Part shown: piece after piece, positions 1 to 11,804 of the stretch | Position numbering within the stretch: the first letter of the stretch is position 1 | Layout of the letters: each line of letters begins with the position of its first letter | Assembly: GCA_964016885.1 (NCBI GenBank) | Contig: OZ024743.1 | Location: 191,543,892 to 191,607,891 of the forward strand | Reading direction: 5' to 3' | DNA length: 64,000 bases | From: Eledone cirrhosa | Lineage: Eukaryota; Mollusca; Cephalopoda; Octopoda; Eledonidae | Notes under the pieces: generated by a model | Database searches by the model: none | What the model saw: only the letters and a program-made list of their open reading frames with translations | What the model was told of the DNA's origin: nothing | Position numbers and translations under genes: made by a program

Positions 1-2075
1 GTCACGTCGTCGGCGTAGACCGACGCCGCTTTCCGCAGTCCCGGTTCAAGAGGGATGCCCTGCAATAGCTCCAACTTCCGCAGTAGTGGCTCGAGAGTCA
101 GTACGTACAGAAGGGAGGAGAGAAGGCATCCCTGTCGAATGGATCGCGTAATATGGAACGGCTCCGAGAGGTAGCCGTTCACCTTGACCCTTGAGCAGAT
201 GTTGCTGTTGTGCATTGCAGCAATCCAGCCCTTGAACACGGGTCCGAAGCCTGCCGCCTCGAGCACCGCACCCAGGTAGCGATGGTCAACCCTATCGAAA
301 GCCTTAGATTGATCCAAGTTGATCAGGGCCCCACCGAAGCCGGGTTTACACCCTACCCTCTCTATGATGTATCGGATGAGGTGGATGTTGTCGTGTATGG
401 ACCTGGTCGGGATTGCGCATGTCTGCGCTTCTCCCACCAGGTTCTCGACGACAAGCGCCCGCCTCTTTGCCAACACCTTGGCCAAAATCTGTAACTCTGT
501 GTTTAGCAGAGTTATGGGCCGGAAATTGTCTGTCATCCCCCTTATTCTCGTCCTTCCTGATTAGTGTGACTACGCCCCCGGTTACAGAACTGGGAATTCT
601 CCCGTTCTGTTGCCAATTGCAGTAGACCGCTTCCAGGAGACCGAAGAATAAGTCCGGCATTGCTACGTAAAATTCGTAAGGTAGACCGTCGAGACCTGGA
701 AATGTGCGTTTGCCGCATTGGCTCAGGGCGTCCCCTATCTCAGCGGCTGAAATCGGCTTTTCGCAGAACTTTGCCTCGCTGTCCGAGAGTCGCGGTAGGC
801 CGTCGAGGTATGGACCGAAATCCATAGCCCCTCCCGGCGCGCTGCCCCGCCCGAACAGTTGAGCAAAGTGCCGCTGAAAGGCCGCACACATCTTCTTCGA
901 CTCACGTATCACGCGTCCGTTTTGGTCCTTCAAAGACCGAATCGTGGACTTGTTGCCACTTTTTGCTTCCGTCACTCGGGCCCAGCTAACAGCTTTGGCT
1001 CCCTCGTTTCCCAGAGCACGTATTTTGCTTCTGACAACGCAGCCATCGTGCTTTGCGTCGAAGAACTGGTCCAAGGCCGTTCTCGTTGCTAGCACGCTGG
1101 CTACGTTGCCACTTCTAATTGCCTCTTCTACTTTATCTACCAGTTCCTTCTCTGTTCTATTTCTATCTAACGCTAATTCTTTACTAAAAACTAACGAGTC
1201 TAATCTAACTGCCCTCTTGAGAGAGTACCACCATCTGTTGTTGACAATGGCCCCTGTCAAGTGCTGTTTAACTAAAGTGCTAATCCGTCTACTGTAGGCT
1301 TTGCTTGTCGGTAACGACAAGTTCAGCTTCCAGTAGCCGGGTCCTTGTCTATGGGTTCTATCAAGGTTGGCCATGCAGGTCACTAGTTTGTGATCTGAAT
1401 AGGCAACCATGAACATTTGTGGACAGCTTAACATGTCCCTATCCTTATTTCTAACTAGAACCCTATCTAGGTACGATCTAGATGTTCCGCTACGATTAGT
1501 CCACGTCCACAGTGGCGCAGTCGGAAAATCTAGTCGATATCTATCGGCCAGGTCAAATCGGTCGATTAACTGTTTGAGGCTGTTACACCCCCCTTTATCG
1601 GGACATGCTCCCACATAGTCCCAACGTGCATCTAGGATTCCATTCCAGTCCCCCACTAAAAGCAAGGAGAGGGACGTTCCCAGAAAAGTCTCTAGACGTT
1701 TGAAGAAGTCTGGCCGCGGTGTCCCGGATGGGGCATATGCGGCCACCAGCCTGAAGGCTCCACCTTCACTACCGTCAACGTCTAGGACCACCAGTCGACC
1801 CTCCGGGTCCAGATGTACCGTCTGTGTTACGAGGCCCAGGTGTTTTCGCAGCAAAACGGCAACTCCGCCCCCACCCCCACTCCCAGTTGACAGAGAGATG
1901 CGTAGATCTCAAAGTCATCGAAGATGGGGGCCAGCTGTCGCTCGCTGTGGATCCTGGACTCGCAAATCGCTACCACATCCATACTGTGCGACCTGAGGTC
2001 GTTTAAGAATTTGCCCTGTTTCAAAGGCATCCCCAGGCCGCGTACGTTCACACATCCAACTCTTATATTGGCCAT
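1..2075 (-). pseudogene. Tx1-like ORF2 (endonuclease + reverse transcriptase), copy a, frameshifted
   Basis: ORF2 makes the nick (endonuclease) and copies the RNA at the target (RT). The start is the ATG at 2075 (MANIRVGCVNVRGLG), where the Asn of the first endonuclease motif is seen. The first frame runs 2075-1827. A frameshift near 1850 passes to the long frame 1854-346, which holds the VGDWNG, SYLDR and YSDHKLV endonuclease motifs and the start of the RT (NGRIPSS, then LIRKDENKGD). A second frameshift near 530 moves the RT to another frame for the rest of the copy. The segment from about 340 to 1 still encodes recognisable motif A and motif B and ends at YADD. So this copy is non-functional although the endonuclease motifs are preserved. 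Homology to the copies near 33, 42 and 7 kb is obvious residue by residue. Confidence 0.85.
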
Positions 2076-2108
2076 GTTGGTGCTGAAAAGTTAAAAGAGG
2101 AAAAGAGA

Positions 2109-3936
2109 TCACTCACCCTTCGTCTCCTGGGGACCAGGCTGCACGATTTCCATGGGGGTGTTGGAGGGGTTGTCTGGATGGGTGGTGGTTTCCGGTGGGG
2201 TGGGGACAGAGAGGTTTGGTGGGGTGGGGTCTGGTGGGATGGGGGTGTCTGGGGTGGGGAGACATTTGAGAAGGACGCGGTTAAGTGGTTTCACCTAGGA
2301 ATTCCCCACATCCTTCTCAAATGTTTCTTTTAGGGACCTATAAGTTTGTATAGGGACCCTAATCAGTTTTAGGTTCAGTTTTTTGTTATTTTTAATAGAG
2401 TGGGCGAAAGTTTTCCCTTCAGTTTTCACCGAAGGGTCGTTCGTGATGGTCTCCATTAGTGTTTTGTTTTCAGTGTTTATGTAAGTGTAAGTGTAATTTT
2501 CTTGTGTTGTGTTTGTTTTTGTCTGTAGTTCTTGTGTGTGCTTTCGTTTTGTTGTAGGTATTTTGTTTTCAGGAGGTGGGGGTTTTGTTTGTGTTGGTGG
2601 TTGTATGTTTGTGGTAGTGTTTGCTGGTTTTTTTGCTTTTGTGATGTCATTTCTTTCTTTTCGAGCGATGGGGTTCTCCCTCGTCTTCACTGGGTGATGG
2701 CGAGATAGTCTCATCTGTTGTATCGTCTGTGTGATTGGGGAGGGGTATGTCTTGGGGAGCTGTTGTGTCTGTATGTGATTTTGCAGTGGTTTTATGTGGA
2801 GTGGGGTTGGGTGGGACTGTGTTTGTTGTGGTTATTTTTGTGTGTTGGTGTTGTTGTTGTTGTGGTGGTGCTGGTGGTTGTGTTGTTTTGATGGGTGTCT
2901 GCAGAAGAGCCTTTTTTTTACTCATTAATTTAGGACAGGAAGCCCTCAGGTGACCCGTGCTAAAGCAATGGTAACATGAAGGCCGCCTACCCTCAACCGA
3001 AAAGTTTATGTAGGTGAGTCCGTCCAGGAGTACACGTTGTGGGATCATAGCTATTCGCTCTGGGCTCATTTGCACCAGAACTTCAATGCTAGTCCCATTG
3101 AATACATCTCTGGGGGACTTTCCTACTGACAGTATTCTGTCTTCATCAAAATTGATGAAGCCGCACAGTATCCACTCGTGATTTTAATCTTTTGTGTCCT
3201 TTTTCCCATGTATGTAGCCGTCAATTGATCCTTCATGAGTACCGAAATACTCCCAAAAAGTTTGCTTCTTTGGATGAATGCAATATCATTCATTGAATTT
3301 TTGAAAACCGGGCAATTTCTTTCTGTGACAATTGGACTGGTTTTCGGGTAGAATTGGAAACTGTCCTAAAAACTATCGTTTTGATAGCAGTTTCCTTGCG
3401 AATTTCTACCGGAGAATTGATGCTGAAAGCACCATGTTTTTTTAAAGTGACATATCTCCTAGCGTCCTTTAAAAGTTGTTCGGCATTTGTTATGTCGAAA
3501 TATGTCAGTTCCTCCTTTTTTGGGACTGTCTGTGCAAATGAGTTTTTGGTTTCTTTGTGGAATTATCCGTGTTGGTGGTGTTGTCATTATTGTTGTTATT
3601 CTTGTTGTTATTCTTGTTGTCACTGATATTGATATTATTCGTATTTTCCTTGGTGTTGGTGTTGTTGTTGTCTTTGATGCTGGTGTTATTGGTGTTGTCT
3701 TTATTTTTTTCTTTGTTGTTGTTGGCATTGTTGTTTTTATCATCATTATTGGTGTTGTTATTTTTGTTGTCATTGAACTGTTTGGTGTCATTTGTGTTTG
3801 ATGGATATGAATTTGTTTTTACATTTTCATTTCGTCTTTCCATCTCCATAGTATCTAGGGAAGAAGACGATGTTGACTGCGAGCTCTGTAGTCTTACCGA
3901 CTCTCCACCACCATTATCGTTGAACGCAGCGTTCAT
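2109..3936 (-). pseudogene. Tx1-like ORF1 (nucleic-acid-binding protein with CCHC knuckle), copy a
   Basis: ORF1 proteins of this group bind the element RNA. Reading right to left, pieces in several frames are seen: 3936-3505 (start MNAAFNDNGGGES, then an Asn/Asp/Thr/Lys-rich run encoded by AAY repeats), 3075-2647 (SPERIAMIPQRVLLDG block followed by the knuckle CYHCFSTGHLRASC, canonical CX2CX4HX4C), 2714-2295 and 2294-2109 (Lys/Thr/Pro-rich tail). At least three frameshifts separate them. The start at 3936 is chosen because it precedes the Gly-rich N-terminus also present at 35133 in copy d. The last stop leaves a 33-nt gap before ORF2. The N- and C-terminal parts are low complexity; only the central block and knuckle are conserved among copies. 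Confidence 0.75.
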
Positions 3937-4156
3937 AACGAAATCAAACTTTTTACAATATTTTTTCCAAAATTCGATGGAGAAAAAATTTTTTCAAACG
4001 AATATTTCGCACCTGTAGGGGCGAAATTGAGTTGACCACCACCTGAAAGTCCAGACGGGGGGTCAAGTTACACAATAATATAAAATTTAACTGAAAACTC
4101 ACGTTTTTTTCTTCCATAAAATAACGGAAACTTCTCCGCGAAGTTACACACGTCTG

Positions 4157-4206
4157 ATAGAGAGAGAGATAGATAAATAGATAGATAGATAAATAGACAG
4201 ACCAAC

Positions 4207-4275
<69 letters not shown>
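4157..4275. repeat. (GATA)n array joining Tx1-like copies a and b
   Basis: Imperfect (with GATAAATA, GACA variants) at the left, near-perfect (GATA)n from about 4206. It lies exactly between the 5' end of copy a and the 3' end of copy b. Confidence 0.95.
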
Positions 4276-4276
<1 letters not shown>

Positions 4277-4412
4277 GTTTCTATTTATTTCCTACGAGGG
4301 CACAAAAGAAGGGAACAAATACAAGAGGAGAGATTACATAAAGGAACGAGTAAAAAACAAATAACAAATATAAAATTAACAGTACAGTCCTCAATATGGA
4401 GGAGGCATTTTA

Positions 4413-4447
4413 GCGGTTACACACACTCCCGAAAAAGTGTGCAACCC
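4413..4447 (-). other. 3' UTR stem-loop of Tx1-like copy b
   Basis: Arms 4415-4424 (GGTTACACAC on +) and 4437-4446 (GTGTGCAACC on +). Read as RNA of the element one pair is a G-U wobble; the rest are Watson-Crick. The same hairpin occurs in every copy whose 3' UTR is present. Confidence 0.65.
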
Positions 4448-4504
4448 TTTTCCTTGGGAGCACAGAGAGGGGTGCTCCTTTGCACTTCCACCTTTCCACC
4501 TACA

Positions 4505-7500
4505 GGCTGATAAAGAGAGAAGGCCCATTCACACGAGCCATTCTCGCTACTTTCACTCACCTTTCATAAAACTTGCTGGGGTAGAGCACCTCTCACTCCA
4601 TTCTGATCCTTCTCTTAAAATGGTATTTAAAGAAAAGGACCAGTTGTTTGCCGGAGAGAAAGGTGTCCGACATCAGCCTTTTCAAACGTGTCCACCATAC
4701 CACCTCTTTCACCATGGCTATTACACAGAGGAAGACCGCCCCTTCTTCGTTTTTGACGGGGGGAGGCGGCTTGATCGTTACAATAGACTCAGTGGTCAAC
4801 CGGATTGGTACCACCCGTGACAGCAGTCGTTCGACATAGCCCCACAGATCGGCAACGCCCGAGCAGTGTACCAATGCGTGCGCAACGGTTTCCTCGTCGC
4901 GCACGCATCTGGGACAGATTTTTTTTTCGAGGGGTCCCTACCCAGGCGCCCGTGTCTGTAGAGCTTTTCTCGAACGGGCAGCGCCCCTCGGTAGCACTGC
5001 CAGGCCAGGGACCTCTGGAAGTTGTCCATAGGTCCTGGGCCAATGTACTCCCGAACAGGCTGGCCAGTTCGTCTTCATCCATGCCTAGGGCTTGTCCGAG
5101 GGCGTCGTCGCACCTACTAACCACCAGCCCTCTATAGAATGACGAGGTGGAGTCTCCACCGATAGATCGGTCCGACTGCCAGAGAGCCGTGAGCGCCTGG
5201 GCACACTCGGTGTGCCAGGCGCCCAGCTTTCTCGGTCTTTGCTTGACCCAGGACTGCAGCTCAGTGAGCGAGACGAGTCTCGGAAAGGCTCGCCTCAGAA
5301 ACGGGGCCCACACCGGTTGACCGGTGAAGAATACCTGGAGGTGCCGTAGCCTTAATGCGTATTTACGCATCAACAGCCACGGCATCCCCAGCCCTCCTTT
5401 CGAAGGGTGTTGACAGCAGATGGATCTCCGCACCAAAGGAGCCCGCTTCTTCCAAAGGAATTGGAAGAGTGCGCACTCCATTTTGGTGAGCGTTTCCCTT
5501 GGGCAAGGCACGACGGTCAGGCGGTAATAGATGGCGGACGCTATATAAGCGTTCGCCACCTCCGCCCGACCTTTCAGGGATAGTTTGCACTCAGCCCACT
5601 TCCGGGTCAGCGCAAACACCCTGTTCGATACCTCACCCCAGTTCTTCTCCACCTGGAGCTCTGGCCTGAACCTGACCCCGAGCAACTTCACCGGGCCCTC
5701 CGTCCAACGTCCGACGACGCCGTTGGAGGCCATCGGTTTGCCCCTCCACACGCCGAGTTGCAAACCGACTGACTTGTCCCGGTTCAGCTTAGCCCCTGTA
5801 AACGTTTCGTATTTCTCCAGTAAGGTGCCGATCACTCCGATTTCCGAGGCGGTTGACACCATAACTGTCACGTCATCGGCGTAGGCCGACACCGCTTTCC
5901 GCAATCCCGGTTCCAAAGGGATGCCCTGTAACAACTCCAACTTCCGCAGCAGTGGCTCTAGGGCTAATACATACAGAAGGGAGGAGAGAGGGCATCCTTG
6001 TCGGATGGAGTGCGTGATTTCGAACGGCTCCGAGAGGTAGCCGTTCACCTTGACCCTAGAGCAGATGCGGCTGCTGTGCATGGCAGTGATCCAGCCCCTG
6101 AAACTGGTCCGAAACCTGCCGCCACTAGCACCGCATCCAGGTAACGATGGTCGACCCTATCGAACGCCTTAGATTGATCCAAGTTGATCAGGGCCCCACC
6201 AAAGCCGGGTTCGTTCCCAACCCTCTCTATGATGTATCGCATGAGATGGGGGTTGTCGTGAATGGACCTGGACGGGATGACGCATGTCCGTGCACCTCCC
6301 ATCAGGTTGCCCAGGACGAGCGCCAATCTCTTTGCTAACACCTTGGCCAAAATCTGTAACTCTTCATTTATCAGTGTTATGGGCCTAAAATTACTTATTT
6401 CATCCCCCTTGTTCTCGTCCTTCCTCACTAGCGAGACTACGCCCTTGGTCACAGAACAGGAAATTCTCCCGTTCTATTGCCAGTTGCAGTAGACCGCTTC
6501 GAGGAGATCGATGAACAAGTCCGGCATACTTAAATACAGTTCGTATGGAAGACCATCGAGGCCCGGAGATTTGCGTCTGCCGCATTGGCTCAGTACGTCC
6601 CCTATTTCAGCAGCTGAGATCGGCCTCTCGCAGGACTTCGCCTCCTCGTCCGAAAGACGCGGCATTCCGTCGAGGTATGGACCGAGGTTCACATCCCCAT
6701 CCGGCCTCTCGACCCCTCCGAACAATTGGGCAAAGTGCCTTTGAAAGGCCTCGCACATCTGCTTAGGTTCAAGGATCACCCGTCCATCCTGGTCTCGCAA
6801 AGACCGGATAGTGGATCTAATCCCACTTTTGGCTTCTGTCACGCGGGCCCAGCTAACAGCTTTGGTCCCCTCGTTTCCCAGAGCACGTATTTTGCTTCGG
6901 CCAACGCAGCCTTCGTGTTTCGCTTCGAAGAACTGGCCCAAGGCTGTTCTCGACACTAGCACTCTGGCTACGTCGCCGCTTCTAAGTGTCTCTTCTACAC
7001 TATCTACTAACTCCCTTTCCTTCCTATTTCTATCTGATGCTAACTCTTTACTAACTCCTATTGAAGCTACTCTAATCTCTCTTTTGAGAGAGCCCCACCA
7101 CCTGCTGTTGACGATGGCGCCCGTCAACCGCTCCTTAACTAATGTGCTAATCCGGTTCCTGTACGCTTTACTTGTCGGTAAGGACAAGTTGAGCTTCCAG
7201 TAACCGGGCCCTTGTCGATGCGTTCTATCAAGGTTGACCAGGGAGGTCACTAACTTGTGGTCTGAATAGCCAACCATGAGTATTTTTGGACAACTTAAAA
7301 AGTCCCTATCCTTATTTCTAACTAAGAACCTATCTAGGTACGGTCTAGATTGACCACTGTGGTTCCTCCAAGTCCAGGTTGGCACAGTCGGAAATTCTAG
7401 TCGATATCTATCGGCCAGGTCAAATCGGCCGATTAACCCCTTGAGGCTGTTACAACCCCCTCTATCAGGACATGCCCCTACATAGTCCCAACGTGCATCT

Positions 7501-7675
7501 AGGATACCATTCCAGTCCCCCACTAAAAGCAAGGAGCGGGACGTCCCTAGAAAAGTCTCTAGACGATGGAAGAAGTCTGGCCGCGTTGACCCAAAAGGGC
7601 CGTAGACGGCGACTAGCCTAAAAGCTCCGCCTTCACCACTGCCAAGGTCCAGAACCACTAGTCGACGCTCCGGGT
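4505..7675 (-). pseudogene. Tx1-like ORF2 (endonuclease C-half + RT + CCHC), copy b
   Basis: The reading begins at the truncation in the endonuclease (after the first motifs) and continues 7658-6474 with GDWNG, YLDRFLV and YSDHKLV. It then meets a TAG at 6474-6476 where other copies have the second Gln of NWQQNGR. It resumes in the same frame (6473 to about 6105), shifts frame in motif GFGPV near 6105, and continues 6081-4930 with motif B (IRQGCPLSS) and SAYADD. It shifts again in a T run near 4921-4928, then encodes the C-terminal zinc-knuckle region (ETVAHALVHC) in 4904-4593. A TGA at 4593-4595 interrupts the last 30 codons. Two stops and two frameshifts make it a dead copy. Domain order matches copy d. 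Confidence 0.83.
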
Positions 7676-7746
<71 letters not shown>

Positions 7747-7850
7747 GGCTAGATAAATATGTAGATAGATAGATAAATAGATAGATATAGAGATAGAGAG
7801 AGAGAGATAGGCAGTTAGATAGATAGGCAGAGAGAGACGGAGAGAGTGAT
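7676..7850. repeat. (GATA)n array at 5' junction of copy b
   Basis: Perfect (GATA)n to about 7746, then degenerate GATA/GAGA/GACA to about 7850. On the + strand the junction with the LINE reads CTCCGGGT then GATAGATA. Confidence 0.93.
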
Positions 7851-8094
7851 AAAGATGAGTGCTTAATTTTAATCACTACTCTGCGCTACTCATGCTACCA
7901 ATATGATTTTCCCTTTCATTCTCTACCCCCTCATACTTACATATTTTGCTGATTTCTTTCCTTTTTCATTTCATCCTTGCTTTCTTTATTTGTCGATCAC
8001 ATTTCCTAATCTCCCAATCAATTTCGCTCCTTATATCTCTGGGTACATACAACATATGTAGATATATACAGAGACACACAGACACACACAAACA

Positions 8095-8126
8095 AATATA
8101 TATATATATGCCATATATACATAAAT

Positions 8127-8182
<56 letters not shown>
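8095..8182. repeat. (AT)n microsatellite with CA/GT edges
   Basis: Alternating AT for most of 8130-8180, with short CACA (8075-8090) and GTGT (8180-8190, 8220-8228) runs. Translations of it (repeating Ile-Tyr) are not genes. Confidence 0.9.
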
Positions 8183-8190
<8 letters not shown>

Positions 8191-8249
8191 TATATTGCAT
8201 GTATATCCATATATACATGTGTGTGTATTTGTAGGTATGTATGCCCATA

Positions 8250-8719
8250 TAAATGTTTATGTACGCTTATAAGTATCTGTGTATGTGCCTATGTGTTGGT
8301 GGTTGTTTGAGCTACTCGAGCAGAATGACTTCAAGGCGAAACAGACGGCTCATGAAAAATCATAATATAAGAGAAAATCAATACCTCACCCCATCGTGCC
8401 GCGTTTCCATTACATTCCTACTACCATTCTGCTGACCTGTAATGGTTTGCAGGAAATGTTTGAGTGCTTTATTCTACTGACAATCTTCAACAACACTTTT
8501 CTTGATAACTAAAAATGGTAACCGTCTTCTACTAGGTTGTTCTGATCATTTTGGTTTCCATACTTTTCAAACTTATGAAATTTTCTAGAGATTATAGTTA
8601 GAATGATACTATATCGATTTTTTTTTCAATCCAAAGTTGTAGCTTTGTTCATAAAGTTTCAAGTGGGAAAAAACATAGAATTGTGATATATGTATACATC
8701 TTAATATAATATATCAATC
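8250..8719. other. Unique AT-rich sequence, nothing recognised
   Basis: No ORF of note, no repeat structure and no RNA gene seen. Confidence 0.5.
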
Positions 8720-8918
8720 GAAGGTGGCGGATTGAAAGAACTGGTTGAGCGTCGGGTGAAATGCCACTGCAGTATTTGTTTAGGTTCTTTACATTCTGAG
8801 TTCAAATCCAGCCAAGGTCTACTTTGCCTTCCATCCTCTTTGGGATCAACAAAACAAAGTACAAGTCAAGTACTGGGGCTAATTTAATCAACTTTGCTCT
8901 TGCCCCCAAATTACGCCT
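8720..8918 (+). mobile_element. Cephalopod tRNA-derived SINE, copy 1
   Basis: Reads GGCGGATTGA...GTTGAGCGTCGGG (A-box half) then GAGTTCAAATCC (B box, RNA polymerase III promoter), then the SINE body CTTTGCCTTCCATCC...GGGATCAA...AAAGTAC. Five more copies of the same body occur in the window (13.4, 22.0, 25.0, 45.7, 47.5 kb). Diverged, so old. Confidence 0.8.
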
Positions 8919-8944
8919 AGATTGGAAATCACTATAATACATTC

Positions 8945-9070
8945 ACTCAAGTCGTAGTTATGGCTAAATTGTTAAGACTTTTGGTTTATTATCATGAGGC
9001 TGCGAGTTCGATCTCACTGCGTGATGTTTCCTACTGTTGTCGCTACCAGAGTCAAGTACTGTGGTTTAAG
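8945..9070 (+). mobile_element. tRNA-like SINE fragment of a second type
   Basis: GTTATGGCTAAATTGTTAAG resembles a D-arm/A box, and GCGAGTTCGATCTCACTGCG a T-arm with B box about 50 nt later. The following sequence (TGTTTCC, then CAAGTACTG) is not that of SINE copy 1. Too degenerate for a working tRNA. Confidence 0.5.
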
Positions 9071-10850
9071 TTTATATAAGAGAATGTTGATATATTTGCC
9101 CATACAATATTATTGTTAATGATGTAACATCTATGCTGTCACTTGACTTGCTAGTAATAGCAACAACATTTTTTCTAAAAATACACACTATCGTCTATAA
9201 AAATGGAATGCCACATTATATTGCTTCGTCCTAGATACTCATTAAAACGAGTAGAATGCGTTTTACCATGAATGTGCTCGATTCGGAGCTGACTTGGAGC
9301 TAAACAACAACAACGACAGCTGTTGATTATTTGAGGTATAATAAGGAAGCTGATTAGTTGTTATTACTCTAAAAACCTAAAATGTGACAAATATTAGGGT
9401 AGTTGAGACAGTGTTAGTGTTTCAGTGCGAAATAGCCTGGACTTCATCTAAATGGTTGCTGGTTGGCAATGATTCTCTCAGCAACTTGCTATTTCCTCCC
9501 TCAATCTGTTTTGTCACGATTACAAACGTCATATGTTAATGTTAGTAGAAGTGAAAATCTAGAAGATGCAACATTCATACGTTTTCCCAAAGAGATTTAG
9601 TTGTATAAATATATATACTGTGATGTGATGTTCACTCCTCATGCTCTAAAAGAATAATCATCATTTACTAAAATATTGTGTCTTTTTACAATTTGATGCA
9701 AGCTTATATCCTTAGAAAATGGAGTATGTGATACTTCAAAGTTCACGCAGCTCTCAAGAACATAATGAATATCGAAACCATTTTACAAGAATGGATTACC
9801 GTACATTATATCTTGGTAAATGATATTCACGATTTTTTTTAATTAGATACAAGGGGCTTCAATCTTAACGGATGGGGAAATTAAAAATATAACGTTCATG
9901 CTTTTCTGTAAAGGAATTAACATCATCCGTTAAGAGATCGAAATGTAATGAACACATGCGATTAGACGTGTGGCATCAAATATCATTCTGGTGAGGGACA
10001 AGGGTGGTTAATGAGGGTGAATAATGGTGAGCAAGCTGCAAAGTACTGGCAACGTTTTACGTTATAGTACCTAATTAATTCTCTGTCTGTCTGACATTTC
10101 CTTGGTTAACAAATACAAAATACCTTTGATCAGTAAAAAATACCTTTGAGATCGTCTTTCAAACTTCAATGAGAAATTGCAGCTTTTGGTTCATATTTAC
10201 TTACTGCGGAAAGAATATATATATTGATATTCTTGCTTTCATTCTAGATACGGGGCAAATGAACATTGGGCATATTCTTTTCGGGGGAAAGTTTTCTTCG
10301 TTTCTCTCGCTAGAGTGTACAGTAATCGTCTAGAAATCAGTCCCCTCTCCTTTAAATATTTACGGTATCGGGGCTCCGTTTATACAGCAAACTTAACAAT
10401 GAAATAACGTCTGAGAAATTATATTTTTCTAGTTTCATAATACATTATATATGTATTATGAATATAATTCAAAATATCATATATGCAGTGAATAACGTGT
10501 TCACATTTATGTGAAATACGAATCTATAAATGTGATCGGTTGTATTTTTATAATCATGTAGTAACATAGTCTTAGAGAGATGCAGATCTTTTATAATAGC
10601 AATAACAACAGATAATGAGAAATACTGACTTTGATGTAGAATCAGCAGAGGCCGTAAATACAACACATGCAATACTTTTAAAGACATTTATTTGGAAACA
10701 AAAGTTTTTTAACGTTTTAATTAAGTTTATAGTTTTATGTAATCGCAGATAAGCTTATTTTAGATATCATGTTTCGTCAGTGCAACTCGTTTGTCTGATA
10801 ACAAAATAGAAGGAAATAAATTGGAAATATCCAAAGATATACATGTATGT
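9071..10850. other. Unique AT-rich sequence
   Basis: About 1.8 kb with only short chance ORFs (longest 72 codons on the minus strand near 10.5-10.7 kb, no recognisable motif). I see no repeat, transposon end or RNA gene. Confidence 0.5.
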
Positions 10851-10854
10851 AGTG

Positions 10855-10900
10855 GAAGTGCGTGGCCAAGTGGTTATGGTGTCGGACTCACGATAAATAC
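10855..10900 (+). mobile_element. tRNA-like SINE head (fragment)
   Basis: GCGTGGCCAAGTGGTTATGG followed by GTGTCGGACTCACGAT looks like the 5' half of a serine/leucine-type tRNA (A box, anticodon arm). No B box follows; the sequence passes into (AT)n and GT repeats, so it is a truncated SINE head or tRNA pseudogene. Confidence 0.4.
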
Positions 10901-10917
10901 ATATATATTATGTGTGA

Positions 10918-11087
10918 GTATGTGTGTGTATGTATATATATATATATATATATATTAATTATACACAATTAAAATTCGTCACGAATATATATAACATGTT
11001 AATGAAAAGATATCTTTAAAACATCTTATTCAGAGAAGCAAACATTTATATGTTATAGACCCATTAGTGATATGTATGTATAAGATG

Positions 11088-11123
<36 letters not shown>

Positions 11124-11166
11124 GAAAGTATAGAAATTATTGTGAGCGTGAAGCCAACAGTATTTC

Positions 11167-11216
<50 letters not shown>

Positions 11217-11266
11217 GCGCGTGTGTGTGTGTGTGTGTGTGTTTGTGTGTGTATGTGTGTATGTGT

Positions 11267-11353
<87 letters not shown>

Positions 11354-11403
11354 TATAAATGAAAGTATAGAAATTATTGTGAGCGTGAAGCCAACAGTAT
11401 TTC

Positions 11404-11483
<80 letters not shown>

Positions 11484-11546
11484 GTGCGTGTGTGTGTTTG
11501 TGTGTGTATGTGTGTATGTGTATACATATATATATATATATATATT

Positions 11547-11611
<65 letters not shown>
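10918..11611. repeat. Compound (AT)n/(GT)n satellite with a 237-bp duplicated unit
   Basis: Two units, each with an island starting AATGAAAGTATAGAAATTAT (11121 and 11358, offset 237 bp). Each island is followed by (AT)n, a (GT)n block (about 11184-11262 and 11419-11520) and a long (AT)n block. The predicted Ile-Tyr and Cys-Val proteins are artefacts of the repeats. Confidence 0.9.
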
Positions 11612-11616
<5 letters not shown>

Positions 11617-11774
11617 TTATACTTAGGGAGGGTCATGTTGCCAATAAGAAACACACGCACCATTGCTTTCACTTCAATTTATTATAATAAATTTATAATA
11701 AATTTATAAATTTATAAATTTCTGGTTGGTTGGTTGGTTCCACAACCAGATAGTTGTTTATATATTGTCATAGT

Positions 11775-11804
11775 TCTTTCGTCACACACTATTTGACCTC
11801 TTCA
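11775..11804 (-). other. Hammerhead-like hairpin in 3' UTR of PLE-A
   Basis: Minus strand: CTGAAGAG, stem GTCA/TGAC around a loop, then GAAAG. It fits CTGANGA - stem II - GAAA but has one extra nucleotide before the stem compared with a canonical hammerhead core, so activity is doubtful. Confidence 0.4.

Larger units (their letters stand above)
1..4156 (-). mobile_element. Tx1-like LINE copy a (3' end outside window)
   Basis: Two-ORF non-LTR retrotransposon reading right to left: 5' UTR (about 3937-4156), ORF1 (2109-3936), 33-nt gap, ORF2 (from 2075 leftwards). The window edge cuts it in the reverse transcriptase at the YADD motif. The architecture is an ORF1 with a CCHC knuckle followed by an ORF2 with an AP-type endonuclease and RT, and the RT reads like the Tx1 group of the L1 superfamily (FRPITLLN, INLDQSKAFDRVDH, IRQGCPLSS, SAYADD). 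Its 5' end abuts an imperfect (GATA)n array. The 5' UTR shares the block CAGACGGGGGGTCAAG followed by ACACAATA with the copy ending near 35362, so this end is probably close to full length. Dead copy: several frameshifts in both ORFs. Confidence 0.82.
4276..7675 (-). mobile_element. Tx1-like LINE copy b, 5'-truncated
   Basis: Minus-strand copy running from inside the endonuclease (7675) to the 3' UTR end (4276). The 3' UTR (4276 to about 4505) begins on the + strand with TTTCTATTTATTTCC directly after (GATA)n, matching the other copies' 3' ends. The 5' truncation point at 7675 passes directly into another (GATA)n array. ORF1 and the first part of ORF2 are absent. Orientation is the same as copy a, so a and b form a head-to-tail pair separated only by GATA repeats. 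Confidence 0.85.

Noticed and set aside
4141..4275. GATA tracts merely as 3' tails of LINEs
   Set aside because: They also occur at 5' ends, including truncated ones, so a tail-only explanation is insufficient; see the first finding.
7658..7876. Tyr-Leu-Ser repeat protein frames at GATA arrays
   Set aside because: (GATA)n on the minus strand reads as repeating Ile-Tyr-Leu-Ser; not a gene. Same at 35335-35604 and 36740-36935.
11067..11672. Long Ile-Tyr/Cys-Val/Thr-His ORFs on both strands
   Set aside because: Translations of (AT)n and (GT)n repeats; same explanation for 18858-19174, 48544-49388, 58374-58872 and 60173-60549.
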